Assembly: GCA_023393125.1 (NCBI GenBank)
Contig: JAEWMQ010000009.1
Location: forward strand, 1-64,000
Direction: 5' to 3'
Source of the DNA: Bacillota bacterium
GTDB lineage: Bacteria > Bacillota > Clostridia > Lachnospirales > Cellulosilyticaceae
DNA length: 64,000 nt
In this document: positions 35,126 through 43,933 of the stretch, in pieces
How the letters are laid out: each line of letters begins with the position of its first letter
Numbering within the stretch: position 1 is the stretch's first letter
Made by a program: the position numbers and the translations under genes
Notes under the pieces: generated by a model
The model's database searches: none
Told to the model about the DNA's origin: nothing
The model's input: the letters and a program-made list of their open reading frames with translations, nothing else

Positions 35126-35977
35126 ATGAAAATTAATTTTACTAAAATGCATGGCATCGGCAATGACTATGTTTATGTCGATGGCTTTAAACAAACAATT
35201 AAAAATCCTAATGCATTCTCTGAATTTATTAGTGACCGCCATTTTGGTATAGGTTCAGATGGGTTAGTCCTCATTTTACCATCTGAAGTAGCTGACTTTA
35301 AAATGCGTATGTTTAATGCAGATGGCTCAGAAGGTAAAATGTGTGGTAATGCTACTAGATGTATTGGTAAATTTGTATATGAAGCAGGTTATACCAATAA
35401 AAAAGATATTTCCCTGGAAACTTTAAGTGGTATTAAATACCTTACACTTACAACTCAAAATGAACAGGTTGTTTCTGTAGAAGTGGATATGGGAAAAGCA
35501 ATTCTTAAACCACAAGATATTCCTGTTATTTCAGATCAAGAAGTCTTTATTAATACACCTATTAGTATTGATAATGAGACTTATTATGGTACCTGTGTTT
35601 CAATGGGTAATCCTCATCTCGTCCTTTACTGTGATGATGTAGACCAATTAGATTTAGAAACTATTGGACCTAAATTTGAATTTAATCCACTCTTTCCTGA
35701 AAGAATAAATACAGAGTTTGTACAAATAATAAACGATAACACAGTTAAAATGCGTGTTTGGGAAAGAGGTTCTGGAGAAACTTGGGCCTGTGGAACAGGT
35801 GCCTGTGCTGTTGCAGTTAGCTGTGTTTTAAATGGCTACTGCAAAAAAGACGAAGAAATCACTGTTAAATTGCGTGGTGGTGATTTAAAAATTACTTACA
35901 AAGAAGATGGTACTGTTTTAATGAAAGGACCTGCTACTAAGGTCTTTGATGGTACTATAGAATATGAGGAGGCTTAA
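35126..35977 (+). CDS. dapF: Diaminopimelate epimerase
   Basis: 283 aa. Converts LL- to meso-diaminopimelate without a cofactor, giving the peptidoglycan cross-link residue and the lysine precursor. N-terminal KINFTKMHGIGNDYVYVDG is the family signature. The two active-site cysteines are in EGKMCGNATRCIGKF (about residue 75) and ETWACGTGACAVAVSC (about 220). Starts 17 bases after the ANTAR gene, ends one base before dapL, so the genes form one operon. Confidence 0.96.
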   Translation: MKINFTKMHGIGNDYVYVDGFKQTIKNPNAFSEFISDRHFGIGSDGLVLILPSEVADFKMRMFNADGSEGKMCGNATRCIGKFVYEAGYTNKKDISLETLSGIKYLTLTTQNEQVVSVEVDMGKAILKPQDIPVISDQEVFINTPISIDNETYYGTCVSMGNPHLVLYCDDVDQLDLETIGPKFEFNPLFPERINTEFVQIINDNTVKMRVWERGSGETWACGTGACAVAVSCVLNGYCKKDEEITVKLRGGDLKITYKEDGTVLMKGPATKVFDGTIEYEEA

Positions 35978-35978
35978 A

Positions 35979-37187
35979 ATGGCATTTATTAATGATCAAT
36001 ATTTAGAATTACAAGATAGTTACTTATTCTCTACTATTGCAAAGAAAGTAAATGAATATGTAGCAGCTCACCCTGATAAAAAACTGATTCGTATGGGTAT
36101 TGGTGACGTTACTCGTCCCCTAGTACCTGCTGTTCTTAAAGCAATGCATGATGCTGTTGATGAAATGGGTCAAAAAGAAACATTTAAAGGATATGGACCA
36201 GAACAAGGTTATAGTTTTCTTCATGATGCTGTTCAGGCTTATTATAAAAGTCATGGTATAGACTTAGCATCTGATGAAATTTTCATCAGTGATGGTGCAA
36301 AAAGTGATGTTGGTAACATTACAGATATTTTTAGCAATGAGAATATCGTTATGATTCCAGATCCTGTATATCCTGTATATGTAGATACCAATATTATGGC
36401 TGGTAGAGAGATTGTTTATTTAGATTCTAATGCTACTAACAATTTCTGCCCAATGCCACCAACTGACAACGAAGTAGCTCCGGACCTTATTTACTTATGT
36501 TCACCAAACAATCCAACTGGTGCTGCTTATACTAAAGAACAGTTAGCTGCTTGGGTTGAGTATGCAAATGAAAATAGTGCCGTTATCCTTTATGATGCAG
36601 CTTATGAATGTTTCATTAGTGATCCTTCTCTTCCAAAGAGTATTTATGAAATTGAAGGTGCTAAAGAATGTGCTATTGAATTCTGCAGTTTATCTAAAAC
36701 AGCTGGCTTCACAGGTACACGCTGTGGTTATACAATTGTTCCAAAAGCCCTTACAGCTTTATCTATTGATGGTGACCCTGTAAGCTTAAATAAACTTTGG
36801 CTTAGAAGACAAACAACTAAATTCAATGGTGTACCTTATATTATTCAAAAAGGTGCTGCTGCTGTCTTTACTGAAGAAGGTCAAAAACAAATCAAAGAAA
36901 ACATTGATTACTATATGAAAAATGCACGTACGATTGCTGCTACTATGGATGAATGTGGTATCACTTATTACGGTGGTGATAATTCTCCATATATTTGGCT
37001 AGAGTGTCCAAATAATATGAAGTCATGGGAATTCTTTGATTACCTCTTGAATGAAATTGCCGTAGTTGGAACACCTGGTGCTGGTTTTGGTTCTAATGGT
37101 GAAGGTTACTTCCGTTTAACAGCCTTTGGTGATGCTGATAACACAGTTGAAGCTATGGAAAGATTTAAGTCTTTATTTAAGAAATAA
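35979..37187 (+). CDS. dapL: LL-diaminopimelate aminotransferase
   Basis: 402 aa from ATG 35979, set by GAGGAGG inside the end of dapF. PLP-dependent class I/II aminotransferase that turns tetrahydrodipicolinate directly into LL-diaminopimelate. The start INDQYLELQDSYLFSTIAKKV is DapL-like. The PLP lysine is in CSLSKTAGFTGTRCGY; the Asp and Tyr binding PLP are in ILYDAAYECF; the Arg for the alpha-carboxylate is in EGYFRLTAFG. With dapF next to it, this implies the DapL variant of lysine synthesis. A terminator follows. Confidence 0.96.
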   Translation: MAFINDQYLELQDSYLFSTIAKKVNEYVAAHPDKKLIRMGIGDVTRPLVPAVLKAMHDAVDEMGQKETFKGYGPEQGYSFLHDAVQAYYKSHGIDLASDEIFISDGAKSDVGNITDIFSNENIVMIPDPVYPVYVDTNIMAGREIVYLDSNATNNFCPMPPTDNEVAPDLIYLCSPNNPTGAAYTKEQLAAWVEYANENSAVILYDAAYECFISDPSLPKSIYEIEGAKECAIEFCSLSKTAGFTGTRCGYTIVPKALTALSIDGDPVSLNKLWLRRQTTKFNGVPYIIQKGAAAVFTEEGQKQIKENIDYYMKNARTIAATMDECGITYYGGDNSPYIWLECPNNMKSWEFFDYLLNEIAVVGTPGAGFGSNGEGYFRLTAFGDADNTVEAMERFKSLFKK

Positions 37188-37198
37188 TGATTGATAAC

Positions 37199-37242
37199 AA
37201 AAAAGTGATATCCTTCGCAAACAAGGATATCACTTTTTTTAA
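37199..37242 (+). terminator. Terminator of the glnA-dapL operon
   Basis: AAAAAGTGATATCCTT / AAGGATATCACTTTTT with a short loop and T-run; symmetrical, may serve both directions. Confidence 0.92.
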
Positions 37243-37265
37243 ATCTTTAATCTTAATTATTCTAT

Positions 37266-37475
37266 TTAGTTAGTGAAGAAATCTAAGATATTCCATCCAT
37301 CTGAAGTTTGTGCTTTATAAAGCTCTGTATATCCGCACTTCGTACAACTTATGGTAACAAACTTTTTATTTTGTACATCAAAAATCTTTGCAAAGTTACC
37401 ACCTGTAGCTTGAAATTGATCGCTTTCATACGTATTACATTGACATTTAGGACAGCTATATTCTCTTTTTTCCAT
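37266..37475 (-). CDS. Zinc-ribbon protein (DUF2082/ZF family)
   Basis: 69 aa from ATG 37475, chosen because GGGAGG is seven bases upstream; a frame to 37493 has no site. Two Cys pairs, CPKC (near the N-terminus) and CTKC (about residue 46), can bind one zinc ion. The middle, ATGGNFAKIFDVQNKKFVTISCTKCGYTE, matches a widespread family described as possible nucleic-acid-binding Zn-ribbon proteins. Biological role unknown. Lies between the glnA operon terminator and an ABC exporter operon, both unrelated. Confidence 0.8.
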   Translation of the reverse strand: MEKREYSCPKCQCNTYESDQFQATGGNFAKIFDVQNKKFVTISCTKCGYTELYKAQTSDGWNILDFFTN

Positions 37476-37532
37476 TTCATTTCCTCCCAGCATCTAGCTA
37501 GCTTTATATAAGTATTCTATTTATACTATACC

Positions 37533-38297
37533 TTATTCTAGATTTAAATGCTTACTTACTATATAATTAATTCCCATAAATAATACTACGTCCAATACCA
37601 GTATTCCACTCATAGCAACCATTAAAGTTGTTGTACTAGACATAGTTGAAAATGGTATGAAATACCCAATTAGTCCCGTTATTAATTGTAATACGCTATT
37701 AAGAGCAAAAAATGCTACAAAAGAAATGATTCCTCTATACTTTGAGAATATAGGTAATTGTCCTGTCGCTAATGCTAAATAAATCATTAATATACCTTCT
37801 ACATAAGAAAGTATCCCTGTTACCGGAATAGCCACTAATACTAATGCCACTTGCCCATTAAATTCTGTTTGTATTCCATTCATTAGCTCATTCCATAACT
37901 GAGGCCATGCATTTATAAGTTCTCTAAATACTTGATAGTCACCCATTAATATAACAAATGTCATTACCCCTACAATTCCACTTAAAATTCCCCAAATAAC
38001 AGTTGTTATCAGCTTAGAGAAAATTAATTGATTAGGCTCTACAGGTAAAGTAAACATTAAATACCCTTCATCACCTAATAAATTTTTATTAAATCTTTGT
38101 ATTGTCACCATAAGTGTTAGGACACCAAGAGCCACAAACAAGCCTACTAGTATTGCAGTCGTTAATCCAAATCCTAAATTTATATTTCCCATTCTAAATA
38201 GACGATTCCCTAAAGCTACAAGTATTAACGCACCATAAATAGGTAAAAATGTTCTTGAAGTGGCTTTAAATTCATACTTTAATAATTTTCCTAACAT
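37533..38297 (-). CDS. ABC transporter permease
   Basis: 254 aa with six predicted membrane helices (about 18-38, 45-68, 96-125, 150-178, 188-213, 222-246). N-terminal LGKLLKYEFKATSRTFLPIYGALI is typical of ABC-2 type permeases from GntR-controlled three-gene cassettes. The 7-base overlap with the upstream ATPase gene implies translational coupling. It pairs with the ATPase to form an exporter; substrate is not known, though YtrA-type cassettes often respond to cell-envelope antibiotics. Confidence 0.8.
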   Translation of the reverse strand: MLGKLLKYEFKATSRTFLPIYGALILVALGNRLFRMGNINLGFGLTTAILVGLFVALGVLTLMVTIQRFNKNLLGDEGYLMFTLPVEPNQLIFSKLITTVIWGILSGIVGVMTFVILMGDYQVFRELINAWPQLWNELMNGIQTEFNGQVALVLVAIPVTGILSYVEGILMIYLALATGQLPIFSKYRGIISFVAFFALNSVLQLITGLIGYFIPFSTMSSTTTLMVAMSGILVLDVVLFMGINYIVSKHLNLE

Positions 38298-38989
38298 ACA
38301 AACACCTCCCTAAAGAGGGCATCAATTGACTTGCCTTTTTCCTCTCTAATCTCATCTACACTACCTTGTAATACTACCTCACCTTTTGACAAGAAGATAA
38401 CCTCATCACAAATATTTTCTATCTCTTGAATTAAATGAGTCGCAATTAAAATAGAACTTGTATCAGAGTAATTTTTTATAATGGTTTTAATAATATAATC
38501 TCTAGCAGCTGGATCAACTCCACCAATAGGCTCATCTAAAATATAAAGCTCTGCTTTTCGTGACATAACTAAAATAAGTTGTACCTTTTCTTTGGTTCCC
38601 TTAGACATTGTTTTTAGCTTAGCTTTTAAATCAATATTTAATTTATCAAACATATCTAGAGCTCTATTCATATCAAAATCACTATAAAAATCACTAAAGA
38701 AGTTTAATAAATCTTCTACTGTCATCCAGTTATTAAGATAGGTCCTCTCTGGTAAGTATGCTACTACTTTTTTAGTTTCAATTCCTGGCTTATATCCATT
38801 AATAGTTACCATTCCTGATGTAGGCTCTAGTAATCCATTAATTAACTTAATCATTGTACTTTTACCACTTCCATTTGGTCCAAGTAACCCCACTATTTTA
38901 CCAGATGGTATGGTAATATCAACGCTCTTAAGTGCTTCTTTATGAGCATATTGTTTACTCACTTTTTCTAACTTTAAAAGCTCACTCAT
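38291..38989 (-). CDS. ABC transporter ATP-binding protein
   Basis: 232 aa, one nucleotide-binding domain. Walker A GLLGPNGSGKSTMIKL (residues 35-50), signature MSKGTKEKVQL in place of the consensus LSGGQ, Walker B AELYILDEPIGGVDP, and a switch His in ATHLIQEIE. The degenerate signature is common in this subfamily of GntR-linked ATPases. Overlaps the permease gene and lies 50 bases after the gntR-type gene. Together they form an export pump in the cytoplasmic membrane. Confidence 0.92.
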   Translation of the reverse strand: MSELLKLEKVSKQYAHKEALKSVDITIPSGKIVGLLGPNGSGKSTMIKLINGLLEPTSGMVTINGYKPGIETKKVVAYLPERTYLNNWMTVEDLLNFFSDFYSDFDMNRALDMFDKLNIDLKAKLKTMSKGTKEKVQLILVMSRKAELYILDEPIGGVDPAARDYIIKTIIKNYSDTSSILIATHLIQEIENICDEVIFLSKGEVVLQGSVDEIREEKGKSIDALFREVFVC

Positions 38990-39039
38990 TTAACTGCCTC
39001 CTCTAATTCTTTTTATGCCAAAACCCTTACTTATGAATT

Positions 39040-39429
39040 TTATATATATTGTGTCTGTTTCTCTTCTTGCTCTTTTAAGTCTTCTTCAATCAATTTCAAA
39101 AGCTCTTCCTTGGTATAGCCTAGTTGTAATAGTGCTACTGTTACTTCTTTAATTTTAGTGGTTGCATATTGATTTCTCATGGTTTTTATTAATTCCATAT
39201 CCTCTGTCACAAAACGCCCACTTGTCCTTTGACTATACACTAATTGATCTCTTTCTAATTCTGCTAATGCTCTTTGCATGGTATTAGGATTAACTCCTGC
39301 TTCCTCTGCTAGGTCCCTTACAGAATTAAGTTTACTTCCTGCTGGTAGCTGTCCTGATATAACCCTTAGTTTTAATTCCTCTACTAATTGTATATATATA
39401 GGTTTGCTATTATCAAAGTCCCATGGCAT
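39040..39429 (-). CDS. GntR-family regulator, YtrA subfamily
   Basis: 129 aa, which is the short YtrA type with a winged helix (residues 1-75: PIYIQLVEELKLRVISGQLPAGSKLNSVRDLAEEAGVNPNTMQRALAELERDQLVYSQRTSGRFV) and a small all-helical C-terminal dimerisation part instead of an effector domain. AAGGAGG precedes the ATG. First gene of an operon with the ABC ATPase and permease. It very likely represses its own promoter at 39466-39494 through the inverted repeat at 39446-39465. Confidence 0.93.
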   Translation of the reverse strand: MPWDFDNSKPIYIQLVEELKLRVISGQLPAGSKLNSVRDLAEEAGVNPNTMQRALAELERDQLVYSQRTSGRFVTEDMELIKTMRNQYATTKIKEVTVALLQLGYTKEELLKLIEEDLKEQEEKQTQYI

Positions 39430-39445
39430 TGTGTTACCTCCTTAC

Positions 39446-39465
39446 TGTATTAATTACTTAATACA
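39446..39465. promoter_or_regulatory. GntR/YtrA operator
   Basis: Perfect inverted repeat TGTATTAA-N4-TTAATACA between the -10 box and the GntR start codon, directly on the transcription start. Size and symmetry fit a GntR dimer. Confidence 0.75.
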
Positions 39466-39494
39466 ATAATATGACCATTGTTTTAAATTGTCAA
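39466..39494 (-). promoter_or_regulatory. Promoter of the gntR-ABC operon
   Basis: Minus-strand TTGACA (39489-39494), 17-base spacer, TATTAT (39466-39471), abutting the operator. Confidence 0.85.
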
Positions 39495-39550
39495 TCATTT
39501 TTTATTTTAAATTCATAAAATATGTTTAAGAAACAATTACCTCTAAAAAT

Positions 39551-39596
39551 AAAAGCAAGGGATTACAACTTTTGTCATAATCCCTTGCTTTCATTT
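39551..39596 (-). terminator. Terminator of the AGCS symporter gene
   Basis: AAAGCAAGGGATTA / TAATCCCTTGCTTT stem, 12-base loop, T-rich tail on the minus strand. Confidence 0.88.
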
Positions 39597-39608
39597 TCTA
39601 TATCTATA

Positions 39609-41063
39609 CTAATTTGCTTTTGATTGTTTAAGTTCCTGATTTTTCAAATGTTCCATATAAAGTTTTGTCTCAGCTACTACCACACCAGAAAGGCCTAGTA
39701 AACCAATAAGGTTTGGAAATGCCATAAGTCCATTTACAATATCCGCAAGTGCCCAAATTTCTTCTAGTTTTAAGAATCCACTAATGGCAAGCATACCTAC
39801 AAATACCCAACGATAGATATTGATTACTTTTACACCAGCTAAATATTCTAGACAACGTTCACCGTAATAGCACCATCCTAATATAGTTGTAAATGCAAAT
39901 AAAGTTAAACAAATCGTAATAAGTACTGATCCTGTTCTAGGAAATACTTGTGAAAAGGCTGCTTGTGTTACAGCTGCCCCTTCTATACCTTCTTGACACC
40001 ATGTACCAGTCACAAGAATAGTAAGACCTGTTAAAGTACAGATAATAATGGTATCAATAAATGTCCCTGTCATAGAAATAAGTCCTTGTTCAGCAGGCCA
40101 TTCTGTTTTTGCTGCTGCTGCTGCAATAGGTGCACTACCAAGGCCTGATTCATTTGAAAATACACCTCTAGCAATACCCTTTTGTATAGCCTTTGCCATA
40201 GTTGCTCCTAAGAAGCCCCCAACTGCTGCTCTTCCTGAAAAAGCACTTACAAATACTTCTTCTAATGCAGGTAAAATATTTTTATAATTAACACCAATGA
40301 TAACTACTGTTAATACAATATACGCAATAGCCATTGCTGGTACAACTTTTTCTGATACCTTTGAAATACTGTTAATCCCACCAAATACAATAACAGCTAC
40401 TAATACAGCTACTAATATACTAATAATAGGAAATCCATTTATTGCAATCCATTCTCTTACCCCAGGTAAAATATTAAGTTGATCTAATAACCCTATTACC
40501 ATATTCCCTACATGTTGATTTACTCCAGATACATTATTAATACTTGATGAAATAGAATTTACTTGTGAGAATGTACCTATTCCTAATAAAGCAACTAAAA
40601 TCCCACTTATTGCAAAGAAGATTGCTAACGGTTTAAATTTCTTACCAAGCCCTAGTTCTATGTAATACATCGGTCCACCTGAAATCTGACCATTTGCATC
40701 TACTGTTCTATACTTAATAGCAAGTACACCTTCTGCATACTTAGTTGCCATTCCAAAAAAAGCTGCTATCCACATCCAAAATAATGCACCAGGACCACCC
40801 ATCCCAATGGCTGTAGCAACACCTACAATATTTCCTGTTCCTACTGTTGCAGCTAATGCTGTACATAAGGCTGCAAAACTATTAATATCTCCACTTCCCT
40901 TATTTTCTGCTTTAAAAATAAGCTTAGCTGCCTTGGGTAATTTGAGTACTTGAATTAATTTTAACCTAACGGTTAATAAAATACCTGTTCCCACTAATAA
41001 TATCAGTAGTGGGGCCCCCCATACAAAATCGTTAATTGCATTTAACACACTCAATAAATCCAT
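39609..41063 (-). CDS. Sodium:alanine/glycine symporter (AGCS family)
   Basis: 484 aa, about ten membrane helices. Family signatures: GTGNIVGVATAIGMGGPGALFWMWIAAFFGMATKYAEG (residues about 75-113) and GGPMYYIELGLG. It takes up glycine or alanine with sodium. The glycine riboswitch ahead of the gene (41300-41480) favours glycine as substrate or signal. Upstream leader 230 bases from aptamer to start; GAAGGGAG is the ribosome site. Not next to other amino-acid genes; ends 12 bases after its terminator region. Confidence 0.93.
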   Translation of the reverse strand: MDLLSVLNAINDFVWGAPLLILLVGTGILLTVRLKLIQVLKLPKAAKLIFKAENKGSGDINSFAALCTALAATVGTGNIVGVATAIGMGGPGALFWMWIAAFFGMATKYAEGVLAIKYRTVDANGQISGGPMYYIELGLGKKFKPLAIFFAISGILVALLGIGTFSQVNSISSSINNVSGVNQHVGNMVIGLLDQLNILPGVREWIAINGFPIISILVAVLVAVIVFGGINSISKVSEKVVPAMAIAYIVLTVVIIGVNYKNILPALEEVFVSAFSGRAAVGGFLGATMAKAIQKGIARGVFSNESGLGSAPIAAAAAKTEWPAEQGLISMTGTFIDTIIICTLTGLTILVTGTWCQEGIEGAAVTQAAFSQVFPRTGSVLITICLTLFAFTTILGWCYYGERCLEYLAGVKVINIYRWVFVGMLAISGFLKLEEIWALADIVNGLMAFPNLIGLLGLSGVVVAETKLYMEHLKNQELKQSKAN

Positions 41064-41299
41064 AAAAAAATACTCCCTTCTTTTAATTAACGTTAAAATA
41101 AGAGGAGTTCCTTAAGTTTATAGACTTGCTCTACTATATTAATCTATTAATTTCATATTACTTAAATAATCAAGTTACAATTTGATAAAGATTCCTACTC
41201 TAATCTTTTGTATCACATTTATATTTCCATAAATAAATCAATTATTTATACTCAATATATACATTTATCCCTGTTTATTTAACTATCTTGATTAATACA

Positions 41300-41480
41300 G
41301 CCTGCTCTGTCCTTTTGCCTGAGAGATTAAGCAAAATTGCTTTTGCCCCTTCGGCGCCCATAACTTGAGTCTCTCCAGAGTACTGTCAGCTATGCAGTCA
41401 CCACTTATAAAATTTATAAGTACCTGAGAGTGTTACTCCTTCGGTGGGCTTTACTGCCACTCTTCTGTATAGCTTCATCC
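41300..41480 (-). ncRNA. Tandem glycine riboswitch
   Basis: Two aptamers on the minus strand. Aptamer 1 has AGAGTGG..GCCCACCGAAGGAGTAAC..CTCTCAGG. Aptamer 2 has GGAGAGACTC..GGGCGCCGAAGGGGCAA..ATCTCTCAGGCAAAAGGACAGAG, which is the classic gcvT pattern. The leading GGATGAAG at the 5' end can form the P0 kink-turn. Sits before an AGCS symporter gene. No terminator was found between aptamer 2 and the gene, so control may be at translation. Confidence 0.94.
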
Positions 41481-41502
41481 AGTATTTATATTACATAAAG
41501 TG

Positions 41503-41531
41503 ATGATATCTCATTATTGTTTAGTTGTCAA
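41503..41531 (-). promoter_or_regulatory. Promoter of the glycine riboswitch transcript
   Basis: Minus-strand TTGACA (41526-41531), 17-base spacer, TATCAT (41503-41508). RNA start near 41497, just before the riboswitch. Confidence 0.7.
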
Positions 41532-41562
41532 TATTTTTAGTTTACTGTCGGTTTTTATACAT

Positions 41563-41643
41563 GAAAATAGACCACTATTATAAGAACGAATTTTTCTATC
41601 CTCACTTTCAATTGGGATATCTCTGCTATAATAATTGGTCTAC
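41563..41643 (-). terminator. Imperfect terminator hairpin downstream of the metallophosphoesterase gene
   Basis: TAGACCA (41568) pairs with TGGTCTA (41643), with a further TATTATA/TATAATA inner stem and a T-rich minus-strand tail. Loop is large. Confidence 0.5.
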
Positions 41644-41663
41644 TTTATAATAAGTCCTATTAT

Positions 41664-42806
41664 TTATTGATTTACTGGTATAGTATATGGAATATCATAC
41701 TTTTTTAACATTTCTTCCATAGTATAAAGTTCCTTCAGTGATAGCCTCTTTATAAACCCTTCTTTACCATAATGATAAATACTATATAAAGGTGCTATAC
41801 TACTGATATGATCTTGAAAAGATATTTCAAACCACTTTAATATGCCATGCGGTAATAGTCTTTTATTTAATACTAATTCTCTTACTTCATCAGTAATTTC
41901 TCCTATATACCATTCTTGAGAGCCCTTTTCAGACGTTCTTATCTTCCTGCACTTCATATAATACAATAACTCTCTAATAATTTGCTTCTCATGACCCCAA
42001 CATCCAATGCAAATATACTTACTTTGTTCTAATCCTATTTCTAGTATTCTCTGCACTACGTCTTGATCAATATATACTTCTCCACTTTTCTTCCTACCAT
42101 GTATATAAAGCAGTGTATCCTTTAAAACATCTTCATCTACTTCTTTTTTAATGATAGCTTCTTGCTCTTTACTACTTATTTTGTTTAAAAGCTCTTCTTT
42201 TACATATATACTATGAAAACTAATGTTAGTTTCCTCTTGGCTAAAGTCTAATATAACAAAGTTTCCTTTGTTTTCACTACTTGTCATAGCCCCTGGATCT
42301 ATTACATTCCCTTCTAAAAAAATCTTCTTTTCATAAGTCATTTCCGGTCTATGACTTCCACCTATAAAAATATAGCTATAGTCTTCATCTTTTAACTTGC
42401 CAATAGTGTGATGTGCTGATTTTTGAAGAATTTCTGCCCACCCATTGATATGACACATTAACACTTTTTTATTATTAATATTTATTACTTTTATACTAGG
42501 TGATAATTCTATTTTCTTTAATCTATCCTTACCTATTTTTTTTCTTATCCATTCTCCTTGAGCAATTTCCTCTGATTTTTTTACACTATGAAATAGACTA
42601 TCTTCATCATAGCCTTTAATATTTATAAATCGTTTATCCGTCCAAATCCAATCAAATACTTCACATGGATTAGGTCCATTACTAATATAGTCCCCCAAAT
42701 TTAAAATAAGCTCTACATCTTGCTTATTTATATAACTTATAAATGTATCTAGCATCGATAAGCTAGCATGAAGGTCTGAGATAATTGCCACTTTCTTTGC
42801 TTTCAT
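41664..42806 (-). CDS. Calcineurin-like metallophosphoesterase with divergent motifs and C-terminal extension
   Basis: 380 aa from ATG 42806 (GGGGAGG upstream, 11-base spacing). Residues 1-200 are an MPE fold: SDLHASL (D11, H13), NLGDYISNGPNP (D39), then IKGYDED at 64-69 where GNHD/E is standard, CHINGW (H119), and GGSHRPEM at 149-154 where GHTH is standard. So at least two metal-site motifs are altered. Residues 230-380 are a helical C-terminal part of unknown fold that ends KKYDIPYTIPVNQ. The substrate is unknown. Confidence 0.75.
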   Translation of the reverse strand: MKAKKVAIISDLHASLSMLDTFISYINKQDVELILNLGDYISNGPNPCEVFDWIWTDKRFINIKGYDEDSLFHSVKKSEEIAQGEWIRKKIGKDRLKKIELSPSIKVININNKKVLMCHINGWAEILQKSAHHTIGKLKDEDYSYIFIGGSHRPEMTYEKKIFLEGNVIDPGAMTSSENKGNFVILDFSQEETNISFHSIYVKEELLNKISSKEQEAIIKKEVDEDVLKDTLLYIHGRKKSGEVYIDQDVVQRILEIGLEQSKYICIGCWGHEKQIIRELLYYMKCRKIRTSEKGSQEWYIGEITDEVRELVLNKRLLPHGILKWFEISFQDHISSIAPLYSIYHYGKEGFIKRLSLKELYTMEEMLKKYDIPYTIPVNQ

Positions 42807-42948
42807 AAAAAGTAAGACCTCCCCCATTATCCTTAACTGACTCTCTTATTATATATTTCGTCAATAATGTGATTTAATTAATATTACGCCCATATAATAA
42901 GGCCTTTTTCTGATATTTCTTATATCTTATTTTATTTTTATACTGATT

Positions 42949-42979
42949 ATGCTATGATACAGTTATATATGCTATGATA
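42949..42979. promoter_or_regulatory. 20-bp-spaced direct repeat upstream of the SseB-like gene
   Basis: ATGCTATGATA occurs at 42949-42959 and again at 42969-42979, exactly 20 bases apart, so two copies lie on the same DNA face. It precedes the ATG at 43012 by 33 bases. Could be an activator or repressor site, or a chance repeat. Confidence 0.4.
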
Positions 42980-43011
42980 AATATAAATTTTTAAATTAAA
43001 GGGGCATTTCT

Positions 43012-43512
43012 ATGTATAACTTTTATAATCTTAATCCAAATCTTTCATCACCTGAAACCTCTGATCATGTTACCTTAGATATTAACTTTCCATTACATAA
43101 TGATACATTTTATGAATTATTTAATACTTATACTACTGATCCTACTGAAGAAAACCAAGACAAGCTTGGTAGTTATTTAAATACAATCAACTACCTTATT
43201 GGATTCTTCCCTAACGACGAGTCTAATAAAGATGCCAATCAGTTAGTAATCAGTAAATATGATGATTTAAATTTACTAATCTGCTCTACACAAGAAAGAG
43301 AAGTATATCTTCCAGCTTTTACTTCTACTACTGAACTTCAAAGCTGGTGTAAAGAATCTATCAATACAATCTCCGTTCCCGCTGCTTGGTTATGGAAATT
43401 CGTTTTATCTCAAAATAATTTTATAGGTATTGTTATTAACCCAGGTAGTATTGGTTGGACTATTAATTATGATCATATTCGTTCACTGTTAGATGACATT
43501 AATAATGATTAG
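43012..43512 (+). CDS. SseB-like protein
   Basis: 166 aa. The core REVYLPAFTSTTELQSWCKESINTISVPAAWLWKFVLSQ resembles the SseB N-terminal domain, a cytosolic family first named for serine sensitivity in E. coli, with no settled biochemical role. INPGSIGWTINYDHIRSLL is the typical end. AAAGGGGC lies upstream of the ATG. No signal peptide. Cotranscription with the following membrane protein gene (40-base gap) is likely. Confidence 0.75.
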   Translation: MYNFYNLNPNLSSPETSDHVTLDINFPLHNDTFYELFNTYTTDPTEENQDKLGSYLNTINYLIGFFPNDESNKDANQLVISKYDDLNLLICSTQEREVYLPAFTSTTELQSWCKESINTISVPAAWLWKFVLSQNNFIGIVINPGSIGWTINYDHIRSLLDDINND

Positions 43513-43552
43513 ATGTCTATTAATACTTATTTTATCTAGAAAGGTTATTTAA

Positions 43553-43933
43553 ATGAACTCTAAGCTTTCAACAAAGAATCTAACTATTTGCCGTTACCTA
43601 CAATACTTATTATTGGGTATATCCTTTTTCCTTTTTTCTTCTAAAATTTCTATTTTACCTTGGTATATACCCCTAACTACTTATGCACTACTCTATATAC
43701 TCATTCTTCTCATATTGCAAATTATATTACTTTTATATACTTGGTATATGTATGAAAAACAAGAATGCTTTAAAACCATTCGTAGAATATGTTTTTTTCA
43801 TTTCTTGTTGCTTCTATTAATGTTTTTCTTATGTATTATAAGTATTAAGTGGTTCAATGTATTTAGTATTTTAGTAACTATACTTATTGGACTACTTATT
43901 ATATATCAAAAAAAGAGCTATAAAATGATTTAA
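43553..43933 (+). CDS. Hypothetical membrane protein, 126 aa
   Basis: About four predicted membrane helices (16-29, 36-62, 75-100, 103-120), very hydrophobic, rich in Ile, Leu, Phe and Tyr. GAAAGG upstream of the ATG at about 12 bases. No family recognised. Its last codons overlap the terminator hairpin at 43909-43956. Confidence 0.5.
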   Translation: MNSKLSTKNLTICRYLQYLLLGISFFLFSSKISILPWYIPLTTYALLYILILLILQIILLLYTWYMYEKQECFKTIRRICFFHFLLLLLMFFLCIISIKWFNVFSILVTILIGLLIIYQKKSYKMI

